Shown: in pieces, positions 17,325 to 27,376 of the stretch
Position numbering within the stretch: the first letter of the stretch is position 1
Layout of the letters: every line of letters starts with the position of its first letter
Origin: Beijerinckiaceae bacterium
GTDB taxonomy: Bacteria > Pseudomonadota > Alphaproteobacteria > Rhizobiales > Beijerinckiaceae
DNA length: 58,079 nucleotides
Direction of reading: 5' to 3'
Assembly (NCBI GenBank): GCA_019753285.1
Contig: JAIELD010000010.1
Span: 1 to 58,079, forward strand
Notes under the pieces: model-generated
Told to the model about the DNA's origin: nothing
The model's input: only the letters and a program-made list of their open reading frames with translations
Database searches by the model: none
Translations under genes and position numbers: made by a program

Positions 17325-19375
17325 TGATCGGCTCCTTTTGTAATGGGTGAGATGGCCGAGGCGAACTCCTCAAGGAAGGCTGTCGCATCCTGGTCGGACA
17401 TGATCTCGCGCGCTATTGCGGCGACCCCTGCGATGCGCCTTGCCAATGATGGGGAACGGATGAGCTGGCCCACGATCAGTTGGATTTCGTCTGCCGGCGT
17501 CCTCCTGATGACGTCCGGCGATAGGATCATCGGCTCGCCCTCGTCGAAGTGCAGCATGGCGGCGCGCTCGTCCAAGACGTCGTCGACGTTCAGGACTAAG
17601 GTGTCGCGGCAGGCGATCGTAGCTTCTTCGCCTTCGTGATCCGCAAGGCAGATGACCGGCATGAAGCGAGATGGGGACGGTCCGTGCAGGGCGCTGTCCA
17701 TCAAGGCGGGAAGCCAGAATCGCAGACCGGATCTGTCCGCGTTTCTGACGACGCCGATCACTGGCGGGGCATCGGCATGCCTCGTCAAGGCGGACATGCA
17801 TTGCCCGAATGGTGTTTTGACGATGCCCGACGGCCTGACCCAGATGTCCTCGCCGGTGATGATCGTCGGATCGGCGTACATCGTGACCATCCGACCGGCG
17901 ACGATCGCGTTGGACGCTATCTGTAGGAAATCGTCGACTTGGCCGCCGTACAAGGCCGGCACTTCGCCGGCCATCAGCAGGGAGGTGAAGCGCATCAACG
18001 CGTTCCGACCGCTCGCATTGAGCGTGGGTCTTCCCGACATGAGGGCTGCCCAAGCGCCTAAGCCGACGGTTCGCTGGTCTGCCGGTATGGCGTCGATGCG
18101 AAAGCCCATCGGGATGATTTGGTCGACGTCCGTGTCACCGATCGCGGTCGACTTCTTGACGATGTTGCCGAGTTGCTCGATCTCGACGACCATCTCGCTC
18201 CGTCTCCCACGCATCGAGTTGACCTCGGCCTCGATGATTCGGCGTTCGTTCTGTGCAACGGATATCGCTTGCCTCACGCTGTCGGCGTCAGATTTGAGTT
18301 CATCGAGCGCCTTACGGCCAGCGGCTTCCGCGACGCCGATACGCTCTTCGGCCTCCTTGACTCTGGTCCTGCAAGCGGCCTCGGTCTCTTCCATCGCCGA
18401 GGCCCTGAGGTCTTTCGAGATCATGTCCATCTCGAGTTGGGCCTCGTGCCGTTTCGCGTCCATCTCGACATCGAGTGCGGCCAGCGCGGTCGCGCGAAGC
18501 CCTGCCAGAACTTCGTCCTTCTCGACTGCGATGGCCCTCTCGAGTTCGCGTCTGACGATATCCTGTACGCTTGGCGTCTTCTTCATCATCGAGACGTAGT
18601 CCGCGATGATGGAGCGCTCCCGTCTCAGGATCGCAACGAGGCGTTCGGACCGAAGGATCTCGTCATGGATCGTGGCATCGGGATCTTCGATGATGGAGAG
18701 CTTGCCGCGGAGCTCGGAAGCCCTTTGATCCAACCATCCGATGACGGCGGATACCTGGGCGTCGTTGGCTGCCGCTTGCGGCAGGGCCCTGATGACGCTT
18801 CGGACGAATGACGCGTCCGATTGATACCGCTCGGGGCTCACGACGGGCGTTATCTCGCCTTGGTAATAGGCAATGCGGGCATTGCCGCGGGCGATTTCGA
18901 CCACGCACGATGGCTCGAACACGTGGAGTGGGAGCCCTTTGATCTCATCGTCACGCAACCCGGTGTGCTCGCGAGATATCTTGACGATGGCGTCGGGCCA
19001 GATCCGCAAGATGAGGCTCTCGCTGCCGCTTTGCCCGGCGAGCCCGGCAAGAGCCGCGCCAAGGTCGCTCGCCTCGGAGGCATCCCCGAAGCGAAGCGTC
19101 CTCTTGCGCGCGCTGAGCCTCATCTTGGTACTGGCCCCGGGACGATCATGGGCCTTGACCCGGAAGACATAGCTGTCGCCCACGCCGATGTCCTTCGACT
19201 CTGGCCCGTGGACATCAGCCTGCCCCTGCCTCGGGAACAGTTGGCGCGGCTTGTCGATCGGCTCGTAGATGCTGCCCTTTTTTTGATGGGTCACCTCGAA
19301 GATCGCGGATACGCCGGTATTGGAGACGCAGGTGCCCCAATACCATGGCCCGTCGGACGGCGGAGCGTCGGTCAT
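17321..19375 (-). CDS. druG: DruG-like coiled-coil protein of Druantia type II
   Basis: 684 residues from ATG 19375, chosen because it overlaps the stop of the preceding gene as ATGA; a longer frame to 19537 lies entirely inside that gene. The N-terminus (GPWYWGTCVSNTG) looks like a small beta domain. Residues ~270-400 form a long charged coiled coil (heptads rich in Glu, Lys, Ala, Leu). The C-terminal ~280 residues are globular, without a Walker A motif or a nuclease motif I can see. It is the third of four overlapping genes and is identified as DruG by operon position rather than by a diagnostic motif. It may be a scaffold or regulator that links DruF and DruE. Confidence 0.7.
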   Translation of the reverse strand: MTDAPPSDGPWYWGTCVSNTGVSAIFEVTHQKKGSIYEPIDKPRQLFPRQGQADVHGPESKDIGVGDSYVFRVKAHDRPGASTKMRLSARKRTLRFGDASEASDLGAALAGLAGQSGSESLILRIWPDAIVKISREHTGLRDDEIKGLPLHVFEPSCVVEIARGNARIAYYQGEITPVVSPERYQSDASFVRSVIRALPQAAANDAQVSAVIGWLDQRASELRGKLSIIEDPDATIHDEILRSERLVAILRRERSIIADYVSMMKKTPSVQDIVRRELERAIAVEKDEVLAGLRATALAALDVEMDAKRHEAQLEMDMISKDLRASAMEETEAACRTRVKEAEERIGVAEAAGRKALDELKSDADSVRQAISVAQNERRIIEAEVNSMRGRRSEMVVEIEQLGNIVKKSTAIGDTDVDQIIPMGFRIDAIPADQRTVGLGAWAALMSGRPTLNASGRNALMRFTSLLMAGEVPALYGGQVDDFLQIASNAIVAGRMVTMYADPTIITGEDIWVRPSGIVKTPFGQCMSALTRHADAPPVIGVVRNADRSGLRFWLPALMDSALHGPSPSRFMPVICLADHEGEEATIACRDTLVLNVDDVLDERAAMLHFDEGEPMILSPDVIRRTPADEIQLIVGQLIRSPSLARRIAGVAAIAREIMSDQDATAFLEEFASAISPITKGADQ

Positions 19376-21933
19376 CGGAGGTCGCCCCACCTTGGTATCA
19401 TTGGGGCACGTGCGCGGGAATCGTCCCAGAGTACACGATCCCGGCCTGGTCGATGCCGTGATGCCGCGGCCATGCCGTCGTCTGTGGTCCGCGTGGACTT
19501 GATGTCGAGCAACGGCCCCAGCGTGCTTGCCAGCCAATGGTGGTCACCGCGCTCGACTCGATAGCAATGATGACCGTCGACGGTGCCCGGGTTACGCAAC
19601 GCCCGCCGGCGTAGCGCCAGAGCGATCTCGGTTGGAAGGGCGATGCCGCGCTGGGCCCCGACGAGATGGTCATCCTCCACGCGGTAGAGCGCGCGACCCT
19701 GGATGACGGCGCTGTGAACGAAGGCGGCGGTGTTGGAGATCGTGTAGATCGGATCCGCGCTGGTTTTGACTTCGAATATGTCATGATCCGCATCGGACGG
19801 ATGGCTGTGCCTGATCACTGTCCCTGGAGGTTGATCATTTCCCTTTTGCATAGTTCGCCATGCGCCGTGCTCCAGGACGGAGGCGATGTAGCTGGGCATC
19901 GGCCGATACATGGTCATTGCCGGTTTCATCAGCATTCTCGTGCGCGCGGGCGACTTCACAGTCGGCCAGCCAAGTCGCTCTGCAAGCGTGGCTTCGGCAA
20001 CACCCGTGCAACCGATCATCGACGCGCCGCGACCGCCGCCAGCGGCATTAAGCCGAAATGACCGTCCGCCTGCTTCCTGCACGACGTATTCGAAGTCGCG
20101 TGCCTGGCGTTGACAGATTGCGCCGGTGATGAATGCCAGTGTTTGCGACTGGGTCCCGACAGCTTCGATTTCAGGCGGTTTTAGGAACCATACCCGTCCT
20201 TTCCATTGGGATCGGAGCCGAGGTTCGATCGTACCGGCGCCTTGCAAGGACCTCAGGAGGGCCCAGGGACTGATGGGTCCCACATCTGCCCGCCTGACCA
20301 AGCGCACGAGGTCTCCTTCGTCCCATCCAACCCGCCCCGCTGCGTAGATCGCCTCCAGCAGGTCGTCCATAGCAGGATCGGCGGTCTCCCGGCTCAGCGC
20401 TCGTGCTACGTCGGGAGGCCCTGCGGAGACAATGTCTTGAAGATCGGGATAAGGTTGAAGGTGGTCTCCCGATTTGATTTCGTCGGCGTGGGGGATCGCG
20501 TTCCGTTCGAACCGCATGCGACGGGACCAGAACGGCTCGGCTTGGGAAGGGTGCTCGAACGCGCTGATCTGAAACGTGCCCTGCAGCGGCTCTGACGATT
20601 GTAAACGCGCGCCGCCGCCGGGCACTTCGGAACACGTCGGCATCGTCGCGCCCGGCTCCTCGCAGGCCACGATCTTCAGATTGGAGGGTTCGAACGTGAC
20701 TTTTGGGAGGAACGAGCTGCGTCCGAGCCAGGCGCCCCCGGTTCTGACGCCGTCTTCGATTCCGATAGCCGCTACGGTGTCGGGCTCTTCGAAGATGATG
20801 CCAAGAGAACCGAGGATGTCCTCGGCTTTCGATATCGTCATCGGCTGGCTTGTGATCACCCATCCGCCGGAAGTCACGATCTCGACCCGTCTCGACGTAA
20901 CCTGAGCAGCGTATCGTTGGTCGCAGGCGAGTAAGATGGTGCTCCGGCATTCGGAGAGGTCCGCAACCGAGTGCCATGTGCCGTATCCGGTGGTTCTGAA
21001 GACGAGAGCGCCGCGCTTGGCCATCGCTAGGCCGCGGCATCGACCATATGCTCTGAGTAGTTCTCCCAGCGTTCCGGCGTTGGGGCCGATGTCACTTGGC
21101 GGCGACACCGTGAACCGGAAGTCGTCGAATTCGTCGCGTTGAGCCCTGACCTGGCGGTCGATGTGCACGGCGCCTGCGGGACTGCTGTTCGCGCACCGCA
21201 GGGCGAAGGTCCAGAACGGATGATTGCCAAGGTGGCGGTTGCCCTTTTGACGTGATCTGCAAAACCCGTCGAAGGCATCCTGAAAGCCGATAGACGCCGT
21301 CGGTTTGTCTCGGTATCGCTGGAACGCCCGGATGACGGTCGATGCGCTGTCGAGGCAGTCCGGGCTGTGCTCCAGGACCTTGGCGCCTTCCCGAAGATCG
21401 CTTCGCGTCGGAAACGAAAGTCGCTTGGTGTAGCCTATGTGCGTCCACGATGGAGGGCGCTGAGGCATGGCGAGCCTTCTGTATCCTCCCAGAACTGCCT
21501 GATCGTCCAGCCAGTCCTTGAGCTTCAGCCACATCCGTTCGACGCCCTGTAGCTGTTGGAACCGGTGTGTGGGGTCGAGGAGCGCCGAGAGTTTCTTGCG
21601 GAAATCGCCGCTCTCCACTGACGCGTCGAACATCGCGTTGTCGACATAGATGGTCAGGGCGAGGAAAACGAAGAACCCCGGCGTGCCCTGCACGTTAAGG
21701 TTCACATTTCCGTCCTTCAGCGCCGCGACTGTTTGCCAGCTCCTGCAGGCCTCGACGAAGGCAGATGCAGTGTCGTTGATAGCCTTGTTGTCGTCGACGG
21801 AACATGAAGAAGCAAGGGATTCGGCCGTGATGTCGAAGTGCCTTATTGGCAAGACGTTCCCATCGTCCTTCACACGCAGGAAGTGATCCGTCAGTGCCGT
21901 TTCCCATTCTCGTAGGCTGGTTGGCGTAGACAC
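19372..21933 (-). CDS. druF: DruF-like large protein of Druantia type II
   Basis: 853 residues, with no signal peptide, membrane segment or Walker motif. I recognise no enzyme signature. Short regions such as GWDEGDLVRLVRRADVGPIS suggest a winged-helix-like segment near residue ~545, and the C-terminal third is basic. The start at 21933 follows a 68-base gap from the methyltransferase stop, and its own stop overlaps the next gene, so it is in the same transcript. Identification as DruF rests on gene order (methyltransferase, F, G, giant DUF1998 helicase) and size. Confidence 0.7.
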   Translation of the reverse strand: MSTPTSLREWETALTDHFLRVKDDGNVLPIRHFDITAESLASSCSVDDNKAINDTASAFVEACRSWQTVAALKDGNVNLNVQGTPGFFVFLALTIYVDNAMFDASVESGDFRKKLSALLDPTHRFQQLQGVERMWLKLKDWLDDQAVLGGYRRLAMPQRPPSWTHIGYTKRLSFPTRSDLREGAKVLEHSPDCLDSASTVIRAFQRYRDKPTASIGFQDAFDGFCRSRQKGNRHLGNHPFWTFALRCANSSPAGAVHIDRQVRAQRDEFDDFRFTVSPPSDIGPNAGTLGELLRAYGRCRGLAMAKRGALVFRTTGYGTWHSVADLSECRSTILLACDQRYAAQVTSRRVEIVTSGGWVITSQPMTISKAEDILGSLGIIFEEPDTVAAIGIEDGVRTGGAWLGRSSFLPKVTFEPSNLKIVACEEPGATMPTCSEVPGGGARLQSSEPLQGTFQISAFEHPSQAEPFWSRRMRFERNAIPHADEIKSGDHLQPYPDLQDIVSAGPPDVARALSRETADPAMDDLLEAIYAAGRVGWDEGDLVRLVRRADVGPISPWALLRSLQGAGTIEPRLRSQWKGRVWFLKPPEIEAVGTQSQTLAFITGAICQRQARDFEYVVQEAGGRSFRLNAAGGGRGASMIGCTGVAEATLAERLGWPTVKSPARTRMLMKPAMTMYRPMPSYIASVLEHGAWRTMQKGNDQPPGTVIRHSHPSDADHDIFEVKTSADPIYTISNTAAFVHSAVIQGRALYRVEDDHLVGAQRGIALPTEIALALRRRALRNPGTVDGHHCYRVERGDHHWLASTLGPLLDIKSTRTTDDGMAAASRHRPGRDRVLWDDSRARAPMIPRWGDLR

Positions 21934-22002
21934 TTCTGCGACCTCTGATTCGCTTGATGTCTGCGATATTACAGCATCTTCGGGTTGCTCGTATGGTCCT
22001 TC

Positions 22003-22947
22003 TCACCAGATGGCGGGCATTGCCCGTGCTACCGCACCGAATAGGGGCGGGGGCACTGCGTTGCCGATGACACGGTACTTCAGCCGCAGGTGGTTGTCGG
22101 GGAAGACCATGTCGGTCGGGAAGCCCTGCAGTCCGGCCGCCTCTCGATAGGACAAACGGCGGGCGGGCCCGTCGTTTTCGAATACCCATTTGTCGGTGTG
22201 GATACGCTTCAACGGCGGGCTGATGGGGTGAAGGCCGACGTGTCGACTGTTCGCCACGATCGTCTTGCTCGTCTCGTCCCATCCGCGGTAGCGGTTTCTC
22301 GACATGTAATACCAATGGAATGGTTGCTCGTCGAATTCGTCTTCAGGCCATTCGGGAAGATGTCCGATGGCGTCACGGATGGTCGGGCATTTGGCCAAGC
22401 GAGCTTCCTCGCCGGGTAATGCGTGCGTCGGATCCGGGAATCGGTACCTCACCCCGAGGTCTGACCTTATGCCGACGAAGAACAAGCGTGTACGCTCCTG
22501 CGGGAGGCCGAAGGCGCGCGCGTCGAGAACTCGCCATTCAACTCTGTATCCCGCCAACTGGAACCGTTTCAGCTGATTATTGAAAAGGTGGATGACGTCC
22601 TGCCTGCGCATACCCGAGACGTTTTCGACGATGAACGCCTTGGGTCTTATAGCGCGGAGGGCGCGGTCGAATTCCCGGTACAGGTAGTTGATGCCTCGCT
22701 CGGGCTCGCGGACGCCTCCGACGCTGAAGCCCTGGCACGGGTAGCAACCGACCAGCAGGTCGGCCGATGGGAAGCTTTTGATTTCCCGAATGTCTTTCAG
22801 CGCGTAATCGGTATCGGGAAGGTTCGCCTTGTAGACGTCTCTCGCATAGCTGGAGATGTCGTTAGCCAGCAGCATCTCAAATCCGGCGCCGTGGAGGCCG
22901 ACGTCGCTACCGCCGCAGCCGGAGAACAGTGAAACTGCGGTAGGCAT
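22003..22947 (-). CDS. druM: DruM, DNA (cytosine-5) methyltransferase of Druantia type II
   Basis: 314 residues with all the usual C5-methyltransferase motifs in order: I SLFSGCGGSDVGL (6-18), IV GCYPCQGFSVGG (nucleophile Cys ~71), VI FIVENVSGM, VIII PQERTRLFFVG, the target-recognition stretch between VIII and IX, IX RRLSYREAAGLQGFP and X VIGNAVPP. It transfers methyl from SAM to cytosine C5. The short recognition region implies a short target, which cannot be read from sequence. It is the first gene of the four-gene minus-strand operon, as druM is in type II Druantia. It probably marks host DNA as self. Confidence 0.9.
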   Translation of the reverse strand: MPTAVSLFSGCGGSDVGLHGAGFEMLLANDISSYARDVYKANLPDTDYALKDIREIKSFPSADLLVGCYPCQGFSVGGVREPERGINYLYREFDRALRAIRPKAFIVENVSGMRRQDVIHLFNNQLKRFQLAGYRVEWRVLDARAFGLPQERTRLFFVGIRSDLGVRYRFPDPTHALPGEEARLAKCPTIRDAIGHLPEWPEDEFDEQPFHWYYMSRNRYRGWDETSKTIVANSRHVGLHPISPPLKRIHTDKWVFENDGPARRLSYREAAGLQGFPTDMVFPDNHLRLKYRVIGNAVPPPLFGAVARAMPAIW

Positions 22948-23720
22948 CTGTCGCTACTCCGACTTCCAACTCTACGCGGCGTATCCGGCGGTCCGCCTCC
23001 GAATCGCGCGCGATCATGTCATTGACCATATTGATATTGAAAGGAATGTTATTTCTTGGCTTCTAAATCGTGTGGCGCTTCTCAGGCACACTTTTTCTTG
23101 GCTCGCGCCGAAGTCGCTTCTTGACTGGCATTGGTGCCAAGCTCTTCTGCATGGATCCCTTCCGAGCAAATACAATTGTAAACGACAGCTTTAATGGTTG
23201 CTGCTAATGATGCACCAAAATGCCTGAACTTCAGCTTTCCAAACTTCGATAATCCTGACCCGAACAGACGGGATAAGACCTGGAATGTAACTGATCAAAA
23301 AAAATCTTCCAAGGAGCCGCACCCGCGAACAAATACACATTGATGGTATAAAAGTTGGTGTTATAAAATACATCTAAAAAATAATTTATAGATTACAGAT
23401 ATTTAATGTTTTGATTTGGTTCCCTCAAGCGGCACCATATCCTGTCTCGTTACCGTAGTATTCTTGATGCTCCGTTTGTCTCAACGGACCATCACCGTCG
23501 AACGGTGGGGCGATCGGCCGTTCGGCAACATCAGTGCACCGGCAGGCGATCTTCCCCCTAAATCTAGGGTGCCCCAAATTTAGGGTATGTCGCTCGATCG
23601 GCTATCGGCGCGGAAGCTTTTTAACACTTCATAGACGCTTTGCGCGGATTTTAACCATAAGTGTTTTTCTGCTCGCGCGGTGCTCCACAGCGCGCGAATG
23701 GCGATCCGGGGGGTTGCGCC
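22948..23720. other. AT-rich intergenic region between druM and chemoreceptor
   Basis: 773 bases, with a markedly AT-rich core (23190-23430) unlike the flanking GC-rich DNA. Short frames (e.g. 23191-23373 minus) have no coding character. It should contain the druM promoter and marks the change from accessory to core genes. An inverted repeat CCCTAAAT/ATTTAGGG lies at 23556-23563 and 23578-23585. A TTAACCAT CtrA-type half-site lies at 23651-23658, upstream of the chemoreceptor. No tRNA or integrase was seen. Confidence 0.5.
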
Positions 23721-25196
23721 ATGTTTTCCAGTCAAGCCGCGCGAGAGCGGCAAGCCAAGCTTGCGGCGCTCGACCGTGTGCAGGCGATCATCGAATTCGA
23801 CCTTGCCGGCACGATCATCGCCGCCAATGAGAATTTTCTGGAGACGGTGGGCTACGGGCTTTCCGAAATCGTCGGCCGGCACCACAGCATCTTCGTCGAG
23901 CCGGATTTCATCGACAGCGCCGACTACAAAGACTTCTGGAGCCGGCTGCGCAAGGGCGAGTTCGTCGCCGGCCAGTTCATGCGCATCGGCAAGGATGGCC
24001 GGACCATCTGGATCGAGGCTTCCTACAACCCCATGCTCGGACGTGACGGCAAGCCCTACAAGATCATCAAGTTCGCGACCGACATCACGAAGCAGAAGGC
24101 CGAGGACGCTGACCGAATCGGGCAGATTGCGGCGATCCGAAAGGCACAGGCCGTGATCGAGTTCTCTCTTGATGGCATCGTACTCGACGCCAACGAAAAT
24201 TTTCTTGCCGTCGTCGGTTATGGCCTCGACGAAATCAGGGGCCAGCATCACGCGATGTTCGTCGAGCCCCAGACGAAGGCGAGCGCGGAATATGCCCGGT
24301 TCTGGGAGGCGCTGAAGCGGGGCGATTACCAGGCGGCGCGCTACAAGCGGCTCGGCAAGGGCGGGCGCGAGATCTGGATCGAGGCCTCGTACAACCCCAT
24401 TCTTGACGCTTCGGGCAAGCCTTACAAGATCGTCAAGTTCGCAACCAACATCACCGAGCACGAACGACTGCTCGCCAATCTGCAGTTCATGATCGAGCGC
24501 AACTTCGGCGAGATCGATGAGGCGGTCGCACGCTCCTCGCTCGAAGCCTCCGAGGCGAATGATGCAGCGGGACTGACGACGAACAACGTGGCGCAGATGG
24601 CGGCAGCGGCGGAGGAACTGGCCGTTTCGGTGGCCGAGATCGCCGAAAGCATGGCAAAATCAAGAGGGGCGACGGACAGCGCCTTCGATCAGGCGGAATC
24701 CGCGGCGCAATCGGCCGAGCGCCTGTCGAGCGCCGCCACGGCCATGGGGGGCATCGTCAGCCTCATCCAGACCATCGCCGCACAGATCAACCTGCTCGCC
24801 CTCAACGCCACGATCGAATCGGCCCGCGCGGGCGAGGCCGGCCGCGGTTTCGCCGTCGTGGCACAGGAGGTGAAAACTCTCGCGAACCAGGCGGCGCAGG
24901 CAACGGACAAGATCGGCGCTGAGATCAACAACATCCAGTCCGTCTCCGGCGAGGTCGTCGGCACGCTGGGCTCGATCCGCCATTCGATCGAAATCATGCG
25001 AAACACGGTGATCGCGACCGCCTCGGCCGTCGAGGAGCAGAGCATGGTGACGCGCGAAATGTCGGTCAACATGCAGGACACCGCCCGCTCGGTCGGCTCG
25101 ATCTCGCAGAACATCGCCTCGATATCGACCGCTGTCACGCATGTTTCAAGCGCGATGGCGACAACGCGCGATGCGGCACGGGTGCTCGCGCGCTAG
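23721..25196 (+). CDS. Soluble methyl-accepting chemotaxis protein with two PAS domains
   Basis: 491 residues from ATG 23721 (GGGGGG 7 bases upstream); an ATG at 23661 would add 20 atypical residues. Two similar PAS-PAC units occupy ~15-135 and ~140-255, each with the pattern ANENFL...VGYGL and ending in PYKI(I/V)KFAT-I-T. The second half is a methyl-accepting coiled coil, whose hairpin tip contains [20 protein letters not shown] and [13 protein letters not shown], the CheA/CheW-binding signature. No transmembrane segment is present, so it senses a cytoplasmic signal, plausibly redox or energy state through PAS cofactors. No other chemotaxis gene is adjacent. Confidence 0.9.
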   Translation: MFSSQAARERQAKLAALDRVQAIIEFDLAGTIIAANENFLETVGYGLSEIVGRHHSIFVEPDFIDSADYKDFWSRLRKGEFVAGQFMRIGKDGRTIWIEASYNPMLGRDGKPYKIIKFATDITKQKAEDADRIGQIAAIRKAQAVIEFSLDGIVLDANENFLAVVGYGLDEIRGQHHAMFVEPQTKASAEYARFWEALKRGDYQAARYKRLGKGGREIWIEASYNPILDASGKPYKIVKFATNITEHERLLANLQFMIERNFGEIDEAVARSSLEASEANDAAGLTTNNVAQMAAAAEELAVSVAEIAESMAKSRGATDSAFDQAESAAQSAERLSSAATAMGGIVSLIQTIAAQINLLALNATIESARAGEAGRGFAVVAQEVKTLANQAAQATDKIGAEINNIQSVSGEVVGTLGSIRHSIEIMRNTVIATASAVEEQSMVTREMSVNMQDTARSVGSISQNIASISTAVTHVSSAMATTRDAARVLAR

Positions 25197-25291
25197 ATCT
25201 CGCAGCGGTGCGGCGGACATCCCGCCACACTGGACAAGGTGAAGCGCCGCGCGTTAGACGGGTTTTCCGTCGTATTCGAGGGTCGCTGTCG

Positions 25292-25657
25292 ATGTCGAAA
25301 CTTGCATCCTTTGGGGCGCTGGCGCTCTTTCTCGCCGGCACCGCGCCGGCTTTCGCCCACGCCATCCTCGTCGAAAGCAAGCCGGCCGCTTCAGGTGTGG
25401 TCGATGCAGGCGAGATCGCGGTGCAGCTCCGCTTCAACAGCCGCATCGACAAGGACCGGTCGCAGGTCTCGCTTCTGCGCCCGGACCGCTCGCGCGACGT
25501 GGTGCCGATCTCGAGTGAGGGCGGCGCGGACATGCTCGGCGCAAGGCTGACGCTGACGCCGGGAAAATATACGCTGCGCTGGCAGGTCCTTGCTGTCGAC
25601 GGGCACATCACGCGGGGCGACCTGCCCTTCACGGTGCGCGGCCAAGCGGGGAAGTAG
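25292..25657 (+). CDS. copC: CopC-like periplasmic copper-binding protein
   Basis: 121 residues. The signal peptide (cut probably after PAFA) leaves His as the first mature residue (HAILVESKPA), the N-terminal copper ligand of CopC. The C-terminal motif DGHITRGDLPFTV supplies the second conserved His. It carries copper in the periplasm and hands it to the CopD membrane protein encoded three bases downstream. Start ATG 25292 is chosen because it opens a normal signal peptide; the open frame upstream to 25208 is Arg-rich and non-conserved in character. Confidence 0.85.
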   Translation: MSKLASFGALALFLAGTAPAFAHAILVESKPAASGVVDAGEIAVQLRFNSRIDKDRSQVSLLRPDRSRDVVPISSEGGADMLGARLTLTPGKYTLRWQVLAVDGHITRGDLPFTVRGQAGK

Positions 25658-25660
25658 GGC

Positions 25661-27309
25661 TTGGCGCTTCTCGTCGATCTCTTCGGCTATCTCAGCGTCC
25701 TCATTCATGGGCTGACGATCGTCACGCAGTCGCTGGCGGTCGGCAGCGTCACCTTTCTCGTCTGCCTCGCGCAGCCCTTCGCGCCGGCGTTGGCGGGGCC
25801 GGGCGAGAGCGTGCTTCTCGGCACGCGCCGCGCCGCGCTGGTCGCCTCGCTCGGCCTCGTTCTATGTGAGGCCGTGACCATCGGCCTGCAATCGGCTGTG
25901 CTCATCGGTACGGTCGATCTGTCGCTCTTCAATGCCCTCGGCGCGAGTTCGGCGCTGGCGGGGCTCATCAAGATCGCGGCGGCGGCGCTGCTTGCCGTCT
26001 TGCTCGCCATGCGGCGCGAAACGCCGGGCTGGCTGCTGCTGTTCATCTGTTTCGTCGAACTCGGCGCGGCGACGCTCACCACCCATGCCGTCGCGCGGCT
26101 CGACGATCGGTTCGTGCTCGTCGTCGCCGCCTTTCTCCACCAGCTGGGGCTGCAATCTGGATCGGCGGGATCCCTACCTTCATCATGGCGCTCAACCGCA
26201 TCCATGACCGGGCCGGCTGGGCGCTGGTCGGTGCGCGGTTTTCGCGCCTCTCGCAGCTTGGCGTCGCGGCGATCGTGCTCTCGGCTGCCGCGTTCAGCGT
26301 GCTCTACATCGGCGCGCCGGACGCGGTCTACGGCACGGCCTATGGTGTGATGGTGGCCGCGAAAGCCGTGATGTTCGCAGCGCTGCTCGCGCTCGGCTTC
26401 TTCAATTCCCGCACGGTCGCGCGGCTTCAGGCCGGCAGCGACGCCTCGGTCGGCCGCATGAAGCGCTTCGCCGAGGTCGAGGTCGGCGTCGGTCTGGCGT
26501 TGTTCTTCGCAGCCGCCTCGCTCACCTCGGTGCCGCCGGCCGTGGACCTCACGGAAGATCGCGTCAGCATGGCCGAGATCGTCGAGCGCAACACCCCGGT
26601 GTGGCCGCAGATGAATTCGCCGGACCACGACAACCTCGCCATCCCCGCGCTGCAGGCGAAGCTCGACGCCGAGGTTCAGGCCAGCAAGGCAAAGCCGCAG
26701 GCGGCCTTCACCCCCGGCAGCGGCGAGCTGCCGGAGCGCAACGCGGCGGACATCGCCTGGTCTGAATACAACCACCATTGGGCCGGCGTGTTCGTGGCGC
26801 TGATCGGCCTGCTGGCGCTCGTCAATCAGGCAGGCGTGCGCTGGGCGCGGCACTGGCCGCTGATGTTTCTCGTGCCGGCCGTGTTTCTCGCTGTGCGCGC
26901 CGACCCCGAGGCCTGGCCGCTCGGCTCGATCGGCTTTTGGGAATCCTTCCGCGATACCGAGACCCTGCAGCACCGGTTCTTCGTCGTGCTGATCGTCATC
27001 CTCGCCATTTTCGAGTGGCGGGTGCGGGCAGGCGGCCTGCAGAACGGCAAGGCGGCGCTCGTCTTCCCGATTGCGACGCTGCTTGGCGGCATCGCGCTCC
27101 TCACCCACAGCCATGCGATCGCCAATGTGAAGGAAGCTCTCCTGATCGAGCTGACGCATACGCCGCTGGCGCTCGCCGCCGTCGGCGCGGGCTCGGCCCG
27201 CTGGCTCGAGCTGCGGCTGCCGGGGCGCAGCGGGTGGGTCGCCGGCTGGATCTGGCCGCTGCTCTTCATCTTCATCGGCCTCCTGCTCCTCAACTATCGG
27301 GAAGCCTGA
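25661..27309 (+). pseudogene. copD: copD copper-resistance membrane protein, interrupted by a one-base frameshift
   Basis: Two overlapping frames together encode one CopD. The first (TTG 25661) gives several membrane helices up to FLHQLG; the second, from ~26150, continues with IWIGGIPTFI and the remaining helices. At 26146-26149 the run CTGGGGCTG reads out of frame, and one extra G would restore HQLGAAIWIGG, the conserved CopD motif, and a 549-residue protein. Nothing else is damaged, so this is a recent mutation, a sequencing error in a G run, or rarely slippage. CopD imports copper across the inner membrane with CopC. Confidence 0.75.
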
Positions 27310-27376
27310 GCGCCGCAGGCTTCGCGCAAGCCTGCCGGCCGAGCATGCCCCGACGGAACCCGGGGGCGTATCGACC

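Larger units (their letters stand above)
11532..22947 (-). other. Complete Druantia type II anti-phage operon (druM-druF-druG-druE)
   Basis: Four genes on one strand with 68-, minus-4- and minus-4-base junctions: C5 methyltransferase, 853-residue unknown protein, 684-residue coiled-coil protein, 1930-residue DUF1998 helicase. This is the published composition and order of Druantia type II. DISARM also combines a DUF1998 protein with a C5 methyltransferase, but it has a separate ~1000-residue helicase DrmA, a shorter DUF1998 protein DrmB and a phospholipase-D gene, none of which is here. All four genes are intact, so the system is probably functional. Confidence 0.8.

Noticed and set aside
11532..22947. 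DISARM as the identity of the DUF1998/methyltransferase operon
   Set aside because: No DrmA helicase, no phospholipase-D DrmC and no SNF2 DrmD; the DUF1998 protein is one giant helicase, as in Druantia.
23191..23373. 60-codon minus-strand frame in the AT-rich gap
   Set aside because: No ribosome binding site, composition of random AT-rich DNA, no recognisable product.
1..23500. Prophage or integrative element as a whole
   Set aside because: No integrase, transposase, phage structural gene, relaxase or replication gene is visible in the window; mobility can only be inferred from content and composition.
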